Assembly: GCA_036362985.1 (NCBI GenBank)
Contig: JAYGXS010000002.1
Location: forward strand, 88,192,788-88,256,787
DNA length: 64,000 bases
Direction: 5' to 3'
From: Ligula intestinalis
Lineage: Eukaryota > Platyhelminthes > Cestoda > Diphyllobothriidea > Diphyllobothriidae
The notes under the pieces were generated by a model, which saw nothing but the letters and a program-made list of their open reading frames with translations, made no database searches and was not told where the DNA came from. Positions 34,061 to 45,936 of this stretch are shown here, in pieces (positions within the stretch are counted from its first letter, which is position 1; every line of letters starts with the position of its first letter). The position numbers and the translations under genes were made by a program.

Positions 34061-34510
34061 AGTCAGCATGCGTCGAACATTCACATGCGGCTCATAATGG
34101 ATCTCGAGAAGCGCTAGCGACCACTACACAGACATTATCGACCAGATAATTGAATGCATGGGATGCCTATAAGCTTACATTTTGGTTAACCGCAAAATCT
34201 TTCCCTTCAATAGAACCCTGTACGAAGAAGTCCAAAAAACACCGATGGGATCGCCGCTGTCAGGCCTTATTGCCGAAACAGTATTGTGGCTACTAAAGCC
34301 ATTGGCTTTCGCCCAAGTATGAATACACCTTTTTCAATTCTATTGGAGGTATTCCTCCATAAAAAGCATTTTATGTTCCCTAGCAACAACAACAATAAAT
34401 GGCTTGTGCTCCGTAAAACTTAGCACAAGACGGCTCTTGAAATACTTCATCAAGAACAAGAATTTCTGAAAATCTCTTTCATGCCAACGATGGTTTAGGT
34501 GATTCTTGAC
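34060..34510 (+). pseudogene. Penelope-like element reverse transcriptase fragment (decayed)
   Basis: Plus-strand F-N-R-T-L-Y-E-E-V-Q-K then T-P-M-G-S-P-L-S-G-L-I-A-E (34205-34285) matches the PLE motif before the catalytic site. The following Y-V-D-D region is destroyed by indels; H-Q-E-Q-E-F-L-K-I-S-F (about 34450) continues the thumb. No GIY-YIG part follows. It is closer to lineage b (29.6 kb) than to the 49-51 kb copy. Confidence 0.75.
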
Positions 34511-37500
34511 ACAAAAAATATGATGAATTTGGTCGTTTAAAATGACTACCTGAAATGAATATCCACTTGATTAGTCTTCAGGCTTTTTTCATAAAATATA
34601 CCATTCTCTTAAAGCTGCCGCTACATATATACTATCGTTGTTTTTTTTCAACAAAACTTTAGGAAAAACTTGAATGAATGATTGTGTTTGAACTTCACGC
34701 AGCCATATTGATAGCCCTTTGTTGAAAACTACAACATCGACTCTTAGATTTTTACGAAGCCCAATATTTACACAGTACCCTACTTTGAAGATTCATTCTA
34801 CGATGAAAAATATACTATAGGCCTATGACAAAATTACTGCAATGCTTTTTAGACCGCTAAAAGAAGATCTATTTTATTTTGCCTTATGTACTACCAGAAA
34901 GGAAACCGTACAAATACTTACTGTTTGCCGAAAAATCAAAAAGTTACTTGCCGTAGCTACTTATGGACTATTTGCACATGACTGTAACTCCTGAGTACAC
35001 CTTTAATAGAAAAAAAACGGTTGTGATTCTATTTGTTGCACTTTATAGCATGAAAGTATATAAGACGATAGTAGCATCTTTTAAAGAAAACGAGTTTTTT
35101 CTTAAAATAATGTGCTAACCGACATCATGTCCAACCATATTCTTGAGGTTCACAGGTTATGCTTTAACCTCGCGCTGATCCTTTTAATACATGCACCTTG
35201 TTAAGGTTACTCTCCTTGAAAACAAAAGCAGGTATAAGTGCATGTATATAATTGATACGTGTCGATAATATATACTGATTTCAGCCCAACAATGCAAAGA
35301 CTCGGGTTAACATAGTATCGCTAATATATGTCTTACAGGAGGATATTTTGGAAAGGATAACTTACTGATTAAATGCAAAATTTAAAGATTTTTCGAGGTA
35401 ATCACGGGGCTTTAGCCCACCGGCTTCCATGCACTATTTGACCTACCCCAGAATAAAGTCTAAACTTAGGTGACGAAACTGATAGCTACCTTTGTTTCCT
35501 GTCTTTTATACGAAATTTAATTCTCCTACAAGAGATGCAAATTCCAATTTTTCTTTACAAAAAGCTTCTGGTTAGTAGGCGGATAAGGTTTGCAATGATG
35601 GTGGTGTCAGTGATATAAATTGTCCTTTTGTAGCGATATTTGTAATCGGTTTGTTTACTATTTGCGTTTTTGACGTTTTACTCTATGAAGCCAAGTTATT
35701 TCCGAATGTGACCGATTGCTGTGGATAAATTAGATTTACCTTCCACACGTAAGAGCTTCAAGTGATATTTGACCGCAAACTCATTTGTCAATAACACATG
35801 CCTCCCAATTTTTAAAGCTATCTATCAAAATATCAAGCTAAAGAGTCCCTTTAGACCGGGTATCTGTTTGTTGGTAGCATACAGGTAGTGTGTAACACAA
35901 CATTTAAATTATATTTTTGAAGTGCAGCTAACCAAACCCACCCGAAATGTGCTATCAGGTGCGCTCGATTTAGTCTCCCTCCCCAACATTAAGAAACAAC
36001 GGAAAGACTGTTCACCTAGAAATCTATTTTTGCAAATAATGGATTTCATTCAATGTGATTTAAAGTAAGAGTTTACAGTGGCTGAACATTGGCAGAGGGC
36101 CAGGTTTTCACCAGGAGTCATCACAGTCAGAGTAAGTAAAATGTCCGTGTGGTGTAGGTATTCGTGACAAAAAACGAAAAGGGACTACTCTGGCCTGTAG
36201 TAGTCTGAACTATCCTGAGTCATCCACTTCTGCCAGCTAGTTTCGCGGTCTGGGTAGAACGACGGAGATTCGAGAAATTGATTGAGTGACCTCCGGTTGT
36301 TGAAAACTGAAATAGCAAATTAAAATAAGTGAATGTGGTTTCGAAAGATGGCAGTTTTGATGCAATACTCGAGTAAGCTAGTTACATGGCAGTTCTACTC
36401 TCACCTGCGAATTTTTCTAATGTCAGCACGTTATCAGTTTAGTGAAAAAAAGCAAGGAAATCGTCAGAATATTAAAGAAAATACCTTCTTGCTCTGAAAA
36501 ATGCATAATTTCGGTTAAAGTTACGCGCTGAAGTGTTACTAACGGAATTTTTGCAGCAAATACTTTTGCTGATTAATCAGCTTTGAATGACATTTCACCA
36601 GAAAGTAATTTGACGACGTAAGTACTGACTGCGTCCCTGAGATATCGAACAAGAGTATCCAGGAGGATAAAAAGCAGTATTATTTTTTAAGTTTAGAAAT
36701 ATTTCCACTACGTGCTCATCTAAAGATAATCAAAATTTAATGTAACAGATATACTAGGAGTGACCGCATGACATTTAGTGACCGGAAAACTACTTCTTAA
36801 ATGCCGTAAATAAATCTTTTGATGTAAGCACACGAACGTGTGAAGAAGTTTCCATAACTACATAAATATATGAAAATATTGTTATTCGTCAACAAAACGG
36901 ATGCACATCAAAAGTTCGCTGATGAACGATGCTGAAATTTATCCGGAAATATTCGTAGCTGAGTACCTGCAAATGAAAAACATGCAATGGACGTTTTTGC
37001 GGGCTAACGGTTCCATTACCGCCCGTTTTAAACTCATTTACATAAGTATTTACTATTTATATTGAGATGTGTAGAAAAATATCTAAAAAAATTTACGTAC
37101 GGTGATAATGTTTTATTTTGCTTTTATCTACCATCGTTTAAACGGCCACATTATGCCAAAATTTTCATCAAAAACAATAAAATAAACTTATGAGCTAACA
37201 TGGGTAGGTGTCATTTTGGAATTTGTATATAAAAACCCATCAAACTTACTTAAGCATGGACAGTTTGGGCATTTGAGACATTTCAGGTATTGCATATGAG
37301 CATATCGAACTGAATGGAAAGATAAAAAGGATTTAAGGTTAAATTTCGAGGAGAAAATGAGTAAGCATTTTAAAAGATTATCAAAAAAGACAGTTAGAAA
37401 GCAGAAGCATACTACGTTGAGGTTTTTATAAAGAGCAAAATTTTGCTTTGATGGGAATTTTCGCCATAAATTATTTTGGTCAAGCTCAAACAACTAACTC

Positions 37501-40440
37501 ATTCGTTGCGGAAAGTCTCCCTTTGATTTTAGATGGACTATTAATGCTGCTTGAACCGAGAGGCATAACATCTCAAAGTTTGACACTTTTTGGGTCAACT
37601 CGTTACAGTTAACTTACTATTTTTTGCTCTCACTCTGAGTCGATAAATTATTACTTCACAGTCAACCTCAGATACATTATGCATTAAGGTGAGCCTTCGG
37701 AAAGTCAAGTCTCTAGGGTTAAAATTCACCTATTCTAATCCATTAGGTATACTTAACGTGCACATAGGAAAAAGACGATTCTACCTGTGGTTGGTGGTCA
37801 AAACATACCCAAGTCTCCGTAATTTTTATTGCTAATCATTTGCGAAGGTAAATGTCTTTGATGTGTTGGTTCCATCAGGGAAAGGAGACAGGACAGCACT
37901 GACAGAGCAATCGGTAGGTTTGTTCGTGGGTTCATGACGAGGAAGACCACGAAACCGAATCTGTAAGCCTCGAGGAAAGTTGCTCATTTATAGACTTGCT
38001 AGAACTCTGCTATTGGCCTGTCTACCTGCGCGTGTGCACTTGCGCTTAGCTCATCTCTCCCGGATATTTGCCGGTGTAGCCTGTGTCAGTGACATGTCCC
38101 GTAACATGTAATTTAGGACGAATGTGGAACCGAGTGGAAAAGGACTGCTATGGTCAACCACTAAATAACAGGCTTTATTTCGACAGCATTCCCAAAACTC
38201 GGTTAGTTAGCAAAAAGCAAACTCGGATTCATCTGTTCAGGATCGTCTAATTCATAGAGGAACTGTGTGTTATTACGCATATGTTTGTAAGACATGAACA
38301 AGGTAACAAAGGTTTAGAAAAAAAACGCCAACAGTCTGACTGACAATGAAGGTAAACATTTAAATGGGTTTGAGCGAAGCATAGCTTGGCACCAAGAGGC
38401 TGTCAGAGTTTTACGAAAATTCTTAGAGTGATTTTAGAACAGGACTTACATTTTTCAGGAATCCTGCCGCTTTCTATAAGCCCGAAACACAGGCTCCTCA
38501 ACAAGCAAAACCAAAACCACGCATGATTTTTAAACATTATACACAGTAAGGCATATGCAACAATGCACAGTAAGCGCAAAAACTTGAATTATTCATATAA
38601 CACGAGAAAACTGTCAAGTTTATCTTGCGCTCTAGGTTGCAGTGATATAGACATTTATATTTTGACTGTTGTTCATTTAGCAGTGGAAGTTTTTCAGTGG
38701 ACTTGGAATTGTGATTTGCGATGTTTAAATTAAGCGGCCTAGAGTTCATTTCATTATGCTGAGAACTCAAGAATACATGCTATTCCACTAACGTAGGCTG
38801 TCTTTGACACCCAATTAAGTCTCTGCACTTGTTTTGGGGTTCTACTAATTATGTCATAAACATTGATCAATCAAACTACCGCCTCATATAACTGCAGTGT
38901 CTCATTAAACATACGATGCTCATTGAGCAGATGAAACTCATTCATTTGTGTTGATACCACAGCACTTTGTTGAATGTTTCAAAACGCTCAAAGTAACGTA
39001 TGCCTATCCTCACTGGAATTTGCCCTGCGTAAACTAAATTTAACCGGTGAATTATGTCGAATTTTTTAAGAGCACAAATATTTATTCAAAGGTCTGTGAA
39101 TATTTTGCACCAAGATGTGAAGGCTATTTTTCCTGCGTAGCCCTTAGAAGATCTCTTTTGGCGATTTAACTCGTCCCGGCGCTGACGATTGAACCCGCAC
39201 CTCAAGCATATTCGGTAAAAACAACTATTTTTAGCGAACATGAGTGTTATGCTTAATGGATCATCTTTTTATAAAAAGCTAATAGGTAAATATTGCTTGT
39301 AAAGGTGGCTAAATAAAGGCTTTCTACATGCCTGACAGAAGCCGAAGAAAACATTTATCAAGTTTATTCTTTGCAAACAATGAGCAATAGGGATGTGTAA
39401 ACAGCGTTTTCATAGTGTACCAGCTTATTCTTGAAGAGACCTGCTAAGAAAAACTGGAAATAAATTAACCATTTTAAAAAATCCAAAACATTGTGCTCAA
39501 ATGGACAATTCTGTGAAGAGACGGTAACAGGAGCAATTATATTATTTTGAATTTTTTATTGTCAAGCGTACGCATTCTGTGACTGTTTGAAATATAACGT
39601 GAGCCTTGTTAGCAAAGGGGTCACAGACTTGGAATTAGTAACCTGCAGACAATAACGCATTTTGTATGCTTTGATGATTGTGGAGATGTTTTTTCCAAAA
39701 ACTACCATGCGCCTTGAACAAAAACCAAGCCAGCTGCAGCAACTGAAAAAATATAACTTTATTATTAACATCAAGAAATGATTGAGGATATGTGCTGCTT
39801 TTAGAAACCAGGTGAAGAACAACTGATTTGTTTTATGTTGCAAAATCCTTCAATAACTGCAGTTTAAAAATAACAGATAGAAATCGAAAGCAAAGTACAT
39901 TGCCCTACAAAAGTGAAACTGAGAATGAATAATATGGTACGTGAGAGGGAACTTCACGAACTGCATAACTTTCTAGATTAGATCTGTGGTGCGTACAACT
40001 ACGATGTATGTGATATAAATTGTAAAAACGATCAGTCTAAACTTCAACTTGAGCTTTTCATCAATCCACTAGAGATTGTAGGTGTCAAGGCAATCCATAA
40101 TCGAAAACGAATTGTGGAAATGTAAGAAACAAACGTGTTTATTCTGATAGAATTTTAGTGCTATAGTTTGAAATCGAATGTGCTGGTTAAAGTATGATTC
40201 TGCATGCTTATTAGCTAACTGCAGGCAAATTCTGACTTTTTATAAAACTATAGCTGGTATGAAAATATCCACTTATGATTTTCGTTATATATATATAGAT
40301 CAAATTTGCGGGAATTGTAATTGTATCCTATCTTTATGCTTACTCGCTTGACGTACATTGTATAAGCTTTGAAATAAAATATCGATTCTAAAATGACATC
40401 GACAAAATCAAACACATATTGATTTGAACAGTAAAATTTC
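34511..40440. other. long AT-rich non-coding region
   Basis: Nearly 6 kb without a supported gene. Frames reach about 100 aa (37188-37493 minus; 39562-39843 minus) but are hydrophobic or low-complexity and show no domain. No tandem repeats of note and no copy of the repeat families seen elsewhere here. It could be intron or intergenic DNA. Confidence 0.55.
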
Positions 40441-40474
40441 CATTCCAAGCATTTTATTTCGGCAAAAGACGTCC

Positions 40475-41010
40475 TTTTGAAAACGAAAGTTTATTGTGTG
40501 AGTTTTTGAAACAGTTGTACGAAACCGTTAATTCAAAATGGTGGCAAACACAAGATTATATAGTGCGTCAGAGTAATAGTCGATAATTGTCACCCGTGAG
40601 AAACTATTCCGGTAGTCGGGAACAAATTGTCGACCGCATTGAATCGTGCGGTCAGTGGTCGCTGGAGTTTGCTTCATCTAGTTCGAATAGGTTTTCGTCT
40701 ATTTCATGCTTCCCTGAGGTTCGTGTACACCGCGTTTAATTTGCCGCGCTTGTTGATGCACGAGTCGTCAGGGTCGACGGTTTCTAAAAACTCACTGCGT
40801 TTCTTATGTGGGCAAAGGCCAACGATACAAGTTTCGTCCCATGCAAATAGATGTCCAGTTTCTAGTTAGTGCATGGCGACTTCGGATAAGTTATATTACT
40901 CCATTACCGCTCTTTGGTGTTCACGTAAGCGTATAGAGGCTGATCTTTCTGTCTGTCCACAATAAACTGCACTGCAGCCGCCGCAAGGGATCCTGTAAAT
41001 AACTTATTTT
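40475..41010 (-). pseudogene. Penelope-like element (lineage c) GIY-YIG C-terminus and 3' end, minus arm
   Basis: Minus strand from 41000: I-P-C-G-G-C then V-Y-C-G-Q-T-E-R-S-A-S-I-R-L-R-E-H-Q-R-A-V (about 40985-40905), L-E-T-G-H-L-F-A-W-D-E-T-C-I-V (about 40865-40820) and H-K-K-R-S-E-F-L-E. Below it lies the 3' end with a CACACAATAAAC block (about 40485-40500). It faces away from the plus arm at 41320. Confidence 0.8.
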
Positions 41011-41320
41011 CCCTATCCTTAGGGTGTACAAGCTTATTTCGCAAAGTATTCGCTGCAGTGTGTGATAATTACTTAACTAATTACGTACTATTTAACTACT
41101 ACTTCTTGAACAAAATACCTCAGTTTGTCAGAGGGTATATTGATGACACGTTTGTCCTTCAGAAGAAGAAGATGCGGCCACTGGGTGAAGAGTATTAATT
41201 TCGTCAGGACTCTTAAATCATAGGTAAGGGTGGGTCCATCTGAATTTGACCGCCATGCACATGACTTAGGTTGGAGTCGGCTATCTGGACAGAATATGAG
41301 TCATTTACAAGATTCCTTGT
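41011..41320. other. spacer between PLE lineage c arms, with a degenerate hammerhead-like module
   Basis: 41160-41235 has AGAAGAAGAAGATG, CACTGG, TTAATTTCGTCAGGAC and TCTTAAATCATAGG, which resemble the GACGTTTCGG module in worn form. Nothing else recognised. Confidence 0.45.
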
Positions 41321-41890
41321 GGCGGCTACAATACACTTGATCGTGGACAGACAGAAAGATTAGCCTCCACACGCTTAAACGAACACCAGTGAGCGGTAAG
41401 GGGTGATATTACTTGTTGGAAATGGCATTGCACACATTAAAAACTGGACACCAATTTTCATGAAACGAAACTTGCATTGTTAGCCTTTGCAAATACAAAA
41501 AATGCCGTGAGTTTTAAGGAGCCACCAACTGCGACGACTTTTGCATCAAAAGGCACGTCGAATTGGACGCTATTTACACCAAGTAAAGGGAAGCATGGAA
41601 GAGATGACAGCCTATCTGGACTAGATAACACAAACACCAACCACTACCGACCGCACGATTAAAGGTGGTTGACAATTAGTTTCCGACCTACTTCATAATT
41701 ATATGCGGGGGACAACTGTTTGCCCCACTGACCGCATAATTACATGCGGGTGAAGCTTACAGTCTATTACTCTGACTCACTGATATAATTTTATGTTAGC
41801 CATCATTTTTAATTAACTTTTTCGCACAACACTCATCCATCTGACGATGACCTGGCGAGCCAGTGACGAAAATTCACACAATAAACTGTC
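41320..41890 (+). pseudogene. Penelope-like element (lineage c) GIY-YIG C-terminus and 3' end, plus arm
   Basis: Plus-strand D-R-G-Q-T-E-R-L-A-S-T-R-L-N-E-H-Q (about 41341-41390), then L-K-T-G-H-Q-F-S and N-E-T-C-I-V-S-L-C-K-Y-K-K (about 41435-41500) and a tail to about 41660. The 3' end contains the hammerhead at 41836-41885. Frames are interrupted by stops. Confidence 0.8.
41836..41886 (+). ncRNA. hammerhead ribozyme motif of PLE lineage c, AATAAA-coupled
   Basis: CTGACGA at 41841-41847 (position 7 can be any base); stem II is CTGG/CCAG (41852-41855, 41860-41863) with a longer imperfect base; GAAA at 41868-41871; stem III palindrome AATT (41871-41874); predicted site after C41875; AATAAA at 41880-41885. 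Stem I is weak by eye. Confidence 0.55.
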
Positions 41891-41917
41891 GTCTGTTATT
41901 ATTTTACCGACAAAACA

Positions 41918-42078
41918 GACTAAAATCACGAAGATTTTCGGCCTATGTGGACCTCATCAGGTGATGGCAGGTCAACTCTAGTTTAGCAGTGGAAATTGCT
42001 GCCACGCTCGAGTTTCAAACTCGCGTCTCTCCGGACAGAGATGAACGCTCTAACCATTGAGCCACGGGTCCGCCGTGA
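41918..42078 (-). mobile_element. SINE-like unit: tRNA-derived head plus hammerhead-type tail
   Basis: On the minus strand the A box TGGCTCAATGGTTA is at 42064-42051 and the B box CGAGTTTGAAACTCG at 42023-42009, with GGACCCG upstream as acceptor-like sequence. The tail has CTGATGA (41960-41954), stem II GGTC/GGCC, GAAA (41939-41936) and a stem III AATC/GATT closed by TTCGT. Stem I is poor. Head and tail order and spacing match 23225-23400. Confidence 0.75.
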
Positions 42079-43310
42079 TGTCGGTGTTTTATCGGGACTA
42101 TATATGTTATAGGGTAAGTCTACTGCGATCTGTTTCAGGATGTACCCGTCCTCTATCATTGCCATGAGTAGCGAGCTAATTGGAACCCGAATTGTACATG
42201 TTACTCGCCAAATATTAGTAACAATGTTATTATTTTACCGACAACACAATATTATTATTTACCCAAAGGACTTCTTCTGCCAAAATATATTATTTTTCTA
42301 TGAATTCTCGGAGCGGATTTGAGAGAGGATGTAAGCCTTCTTTACCTTCAGCAGTTATGCTATTCAACATAAATATGTTTAATTTTTAGGGAAGAATTCC
42401 TATCTCAACTAATTTCATAAGGTTTCTCAATTATGTATCCTATTTTATAAAAGGATAGTTTCGCACTGATCGTAGGCAAGAAGGTTGAGAATAAATGGAA
42501 GCTAACAGTAGGTCTCGTGTCCTCATAAATCTGCCACCAAAGAATTATGTGCGCTTTCCAATCTTCATATAGATGAATGCAAAACAGGAAAAAAGCTTAG
42601 AAGTGAAAAGTCAAAAATAGTCAGGTAGCTAATTTACTTGAAGATGCGATTCCTAAAAATCCGATTTAAGTTACCAGTTTCGTCTTCGGCTGCATTTAAT
42701 TGCCTTTGGATTACTGGAAGTATATTACAGATGTAACCAACGTATACCTATAAATCTCACATAATCTGTCGATCGAAGTTATGGACTTTCTGCGATATTA
42801 TTTTTGAGAAACCTTATCATTCTTTTCACCCTGTCAGTTAACCTGACTTGAACCTTCTCCACTATGAGCCTTATTTAGACTTCTACGCTTGCGACCGATA
42901 GCCGCAGGCAAGCATATATGATAATATTCAAAAAACATCTGTCCTTAAACAATGTCAACCGACCAGAATGAAAATACTGTGTGGAGCAGACACTTTTATG
43001 CTTGCATTAAATCCGTTAAACTATAGTCTTCTGAAGTCCGCAACAGAAATCGAATGCAAGATTTGCATTACGCCCATATTTTCACGCCTATAAGAGAGCT
43101 CTCAACGAGAGCACATTTTCCTTGGCAACATGAATGATGACACCCAAAACATATTTTTTAAGTCTGTCCTATTTTTACGATGAAGCTTAATCTTTACTGG
43201 CTAAAATAAAGCGAAGTAGGGATAGACAAATTATGTAGTCCAGGATCACGAATAAAATAAAGTCATAAAATATTAAGAAGATTCAAGCACAAATGTCTGG
43301 CTTACAATCG
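42079..43310. other. non-coding stretch
   Basis: AT-rich, no recognisable gene or repeat. Confidence 0.5.
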
Positions 43311-43324
43311 GGTGTGTGGAGTTG

Positions 43325-43575
43325 GAAGCAGTGATCCTTTATCTAAACGACGAGGGAGATTGTATGGCCATTTCTGGTTCATTAGCCACCATCAGCCAGT
43401 CACGCCCAATCCAAGTGGTGCAACATCCAAGGCCCCGATCAAGGCGTCACGGGTTCGAGTCTCGTTTGCTACACCACCTGGAGTTAGGTATGACCGGGTG
43501 ATGACGGCTGATGAGTCAACAATAGTCATTCAGTCGCCTTTATCCTTGCCTGCAATGTTTGCCTGCCAATATTGA
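43325..43575. mobile_element. composite unit: hammerhead (minus), tRNA-like B box (plus), hammerhead-like (plus)
   Basis: Left part, minus strand: CTGATGG (43395-43389), stem II TGG/CCA, GAAA (43374-43371), palindromic stem III ATGGCCAT (43371-43364), predicted site after A43363. Centre, plus strand: a B box GGGTTCGAGTCTC (43451-43463) with a degraded A box. Right part, plus strand: GTGATGA (43498-43504) with GAAA worn to ACAA and ATAGTCAT. Both ends resolve to the same family as 18690-19056. Frames of 61-87 aa across this unit are antisense or sense readings of the repeat, not genes. Confidence 0.7.
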
Positions 43576-45730
43576 TAGCTACCCTGCGGTGGCTGGCGAA
43601 GTTTGATAGTGAACCCCAAGACAGAACGAGACAAAAGAGTTCCGTGGATGTTTTTTGAGCCCACATTTTTGGTACTGATTGTGTTAGGGAGAGTAAAATC
43701 ATTTATGAAAACGTTTCTTTTTCGATAAAGTAACCTACCGTCTGAAGTTTGAAGAAAGTAAATATCTGACTCAGAAAGTCTGCATTCAATTATCACATAG
43801 AACTTCATTTTTCCTCACATTGTCTTCTCTTTCAATATGTCCCATGAAAATATTCAAAGCATCTGTGGAATTAGATGAAATGTCAGCTACCAATATACAT
43901 ATATTTTAAAGTCAACTTTTATAAACGACATTCTGTTCCAAAAGTAGAGATCAGTCTACATTCTAGGCTGCCATTTGAAAGCAACATCCCTTGTACTGAT
44001 GAAAAAAACCTAATTTACATTTCCTGAGCAACGATCCTCGTTATGGCTTGACCATTGGTAGGGGTTTCGTAGAGAAGGAGACGGGAATAACAAAAGATTT
44101 AGTAAATGTTTCCTACTTAAACAAGAATATAATTTTTTGCGCAATATTTACTATGTAGTGTATGATATTTCAGCATCGTGATATGCGTAAACATACACTT
44201 TTGTTTCAAAATATTTTTAATATCGCATTATTTAAGAACATTTCTTTCATATGAACATATGAATGTTCATATCTAGCCAACTTGTTTCCTGTAAACCAAC
44301 GCGTACATTTTCTCGTAGGCTGATGTGATCCCTGTTCATTAAATATTTATTGCAATACGTTGACTGATATTTTTCTTCCAAGCTTACCTGTCACACAGTT
44401 GTACTTCTCACAGATAGAAAAAAAGAACACAAATAAACTTGACGCAGCGTTTCAAAAACGAAAAAAATATTGCGATCAAGTTTAGGCGAAAGCTCTTTCC
44501 TGATAAAATAGAAAAAAACAATGATAGGAACTAGAAAGCTGTGTGTATGATCATCATACACAGCTATTCTTCAGTGCCATGCCATGCCGCTTGCTGACGC
44601 CATCTAGAATGAAATTTTCGACAATTTTTTTCAGTCTCAGATGGAATTTAAACAAGCGAAGAATACGAAAATTTAACACAAAAAAGTTTGACGGTAGTCT
44701 GACCGTTCTAAAGTGTGGATGGCATAGAAAAAAATAATTTCACATGAGCACGGAAAAGACAGGGATAGGGCCGAGACGAATTCACTCAAGGCCCCACAAA
44801 GCGTAAGCTCGGTACTCTGAAGATGTCAATGAGCGTGTTTTTGAAACGTCAGAGTGGATATAATCTAGTCCCAGAAATTGCCCTCTCTTCTTCTTATTCC
44901 TCTTCCGGGGATGCTGAGCAGGATATGATACATGGACTCGAATATTTGCGCATAATAAAGACAGGGAGCTACAGGGAATAAAGTACAACGTATAGTCTGC
45001 ATAACTGAAAACAATTTTGCAGGTGAGCTTGAAAAACTGAGAAAAATGGAATATTAATTTTAATTGCCATTTTTAAAGAATTTATGCACGATTTGCACTG
45101 GAAAAAATCAGGGTTATATAACGATACCCATGCAAAATCCACTTTATCTAATAGAAATTGCGCGCACAACAATTTCTGTTAACAGTAAAAAATATAACAA
45201 GATATCAAACAACACAAAATCGTACATAAATGCCTTCAATCGGATACCAGCGTAAATAAAAGTATACTTCAGTACAATCACGAATGACATTTTACTAGAC
45301 CGAAACTGCATACAGAAGGCATTTTTCAGTTATACAAGACCTTCTGGCGCACAAAGTCCCATTTTAAAGAGAGAAAAATAATCTACGAAAATAAATGAAG
45401 AGTTTTACTGCAAAGAAAAGTATTTAAAATGTAGGCTATCAAAGGGGAACAAGTAGAAATTTGTTTCTGAGAATTTTTGCCCAAAACCTCTCTAAAGGAC
45501 TTTTAACAGTGAAAGGTCTCAAACTGAGTCGACACAGATAAATCAAGCGTAAGTAGGTAGTCTTGCGTCTTCCAAGCCTAGTACTTTGCACGTCAAATAT
45601 CAGAGTTCCCATCTGGTTTTCTCCCTTAGACGCACGAAGCGAATTGTTACTAAAAACGTAATTAAGTATGATCAACCGATATTAGGATACTTGCCAATAC
45701 AAGCAACAATGCGAGTCCCAGGAAGTAATT
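43576..45730. other. AT-rich non-coding stretch
   Basis: No supported gene; short inverted repeats only (for example the CATATGAACATATGAATG cluster near 44250). Confidence 0.5.
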
Positions 45731-45764
45731 GAGGAGAAGACCGTCCAATCAGTGGGACAGCAAT

Positions 45765-45814
45765 TTTATTCATCTGACGTTTCGATATCTGTCGCAGATA
45801 TTTCATCAGAGACA
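45765..45814 (-). ncRNA. hammerhead ribozyme, core intact, AATAAA-coupled
   Basis: Minus strand: CTGATGA (45809-45803), stem II ATATCT/AGATAT (six perfect pairs, plus G-C) with a short loop, GAAA (45783-45780), stem III palindrome ACGT (45780-45777), predicted site after C opposite G45776. Stem I is TCT/AGA extended by G-U pairs. AATAAA lies at 45770-45765, six bases after the site. The first pair of stem II is an A-C mismatch, a departure from the usual G-C. Confidence 0.75.
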
Positions 45815-45844
45815 TGATCATTTCCTGCTATTGCTTTCTTATGG

Positions 45845-45892
45845 TGTCTCCGATGAAGAATCTGCGACAGATATCACAACGTCAGATGAAAA
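45845..45892 (+). ncRNA. degenerate hammerhead motif, plus arm of the palindrome
   Basis: CCGATGA (45850-45856), stem II ATCT/AGAT, ACAA in place of GAAA (45876-45879), then ACGT-C. Two core boxes are damaged, so it should be inactive. Confidence 0.55.
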
Positions 45893-45936
45893 AAGTGCTG
45901 TCTCAACAATCGAATCGTATTCTTCTTCTTCTCCAT

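Larger units (their letters stand above)
45733..45936. mobile_element. compact palindromic element with a hammerhead in each arm
   Basis: The left arm runs GGAGAAGA, CAATCAGTGGGACAGCA, TTTTATTCATCTGACG, TTTCGATATCTGTCGCAG, ATATTTCATCAGAGAC. The right arm, in reverse complement, repeats the same order (GGAGAAGAAGAAGAAT ... GAGACAGCAC, CATCTGACGTTGTGATATC, TTCATCGGAGACA). The loop is about 30 bp. About 200 bp in total, no coding sequence. Confidence 0.8.

Noticed and set aside
34050..34085. CTCGATGAGTC-AGCATGC-GTCGAAC near a PLE fragment
   Set aside because: One base too many in the first box and no GAAA; may be a very worn hammerhead but not supportable.
39165..39225. B-box-like GGTTCAATC on the minus strand
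   Set aside because: No A box at a suitable distance.
34511..40440. Search for CRISPR-like arrays, satellites or long ORFs in the largest empty region
   Set aside because: No regular repeats or coding domains were visible by eye.
42000..42078. Possible tRNA gene on the minus strand
   Set aside because: A and B boxes are good and the T-stem mostly pairs, but the acceptor and anticodon arms do not; treated as a SINE head.
43312..43575. 61-87-aa overlapping frames
   Set aside because: They translate the tRNA/hammerhead composite unit; the same peptide-like reading appears wherever that repeat occurs.
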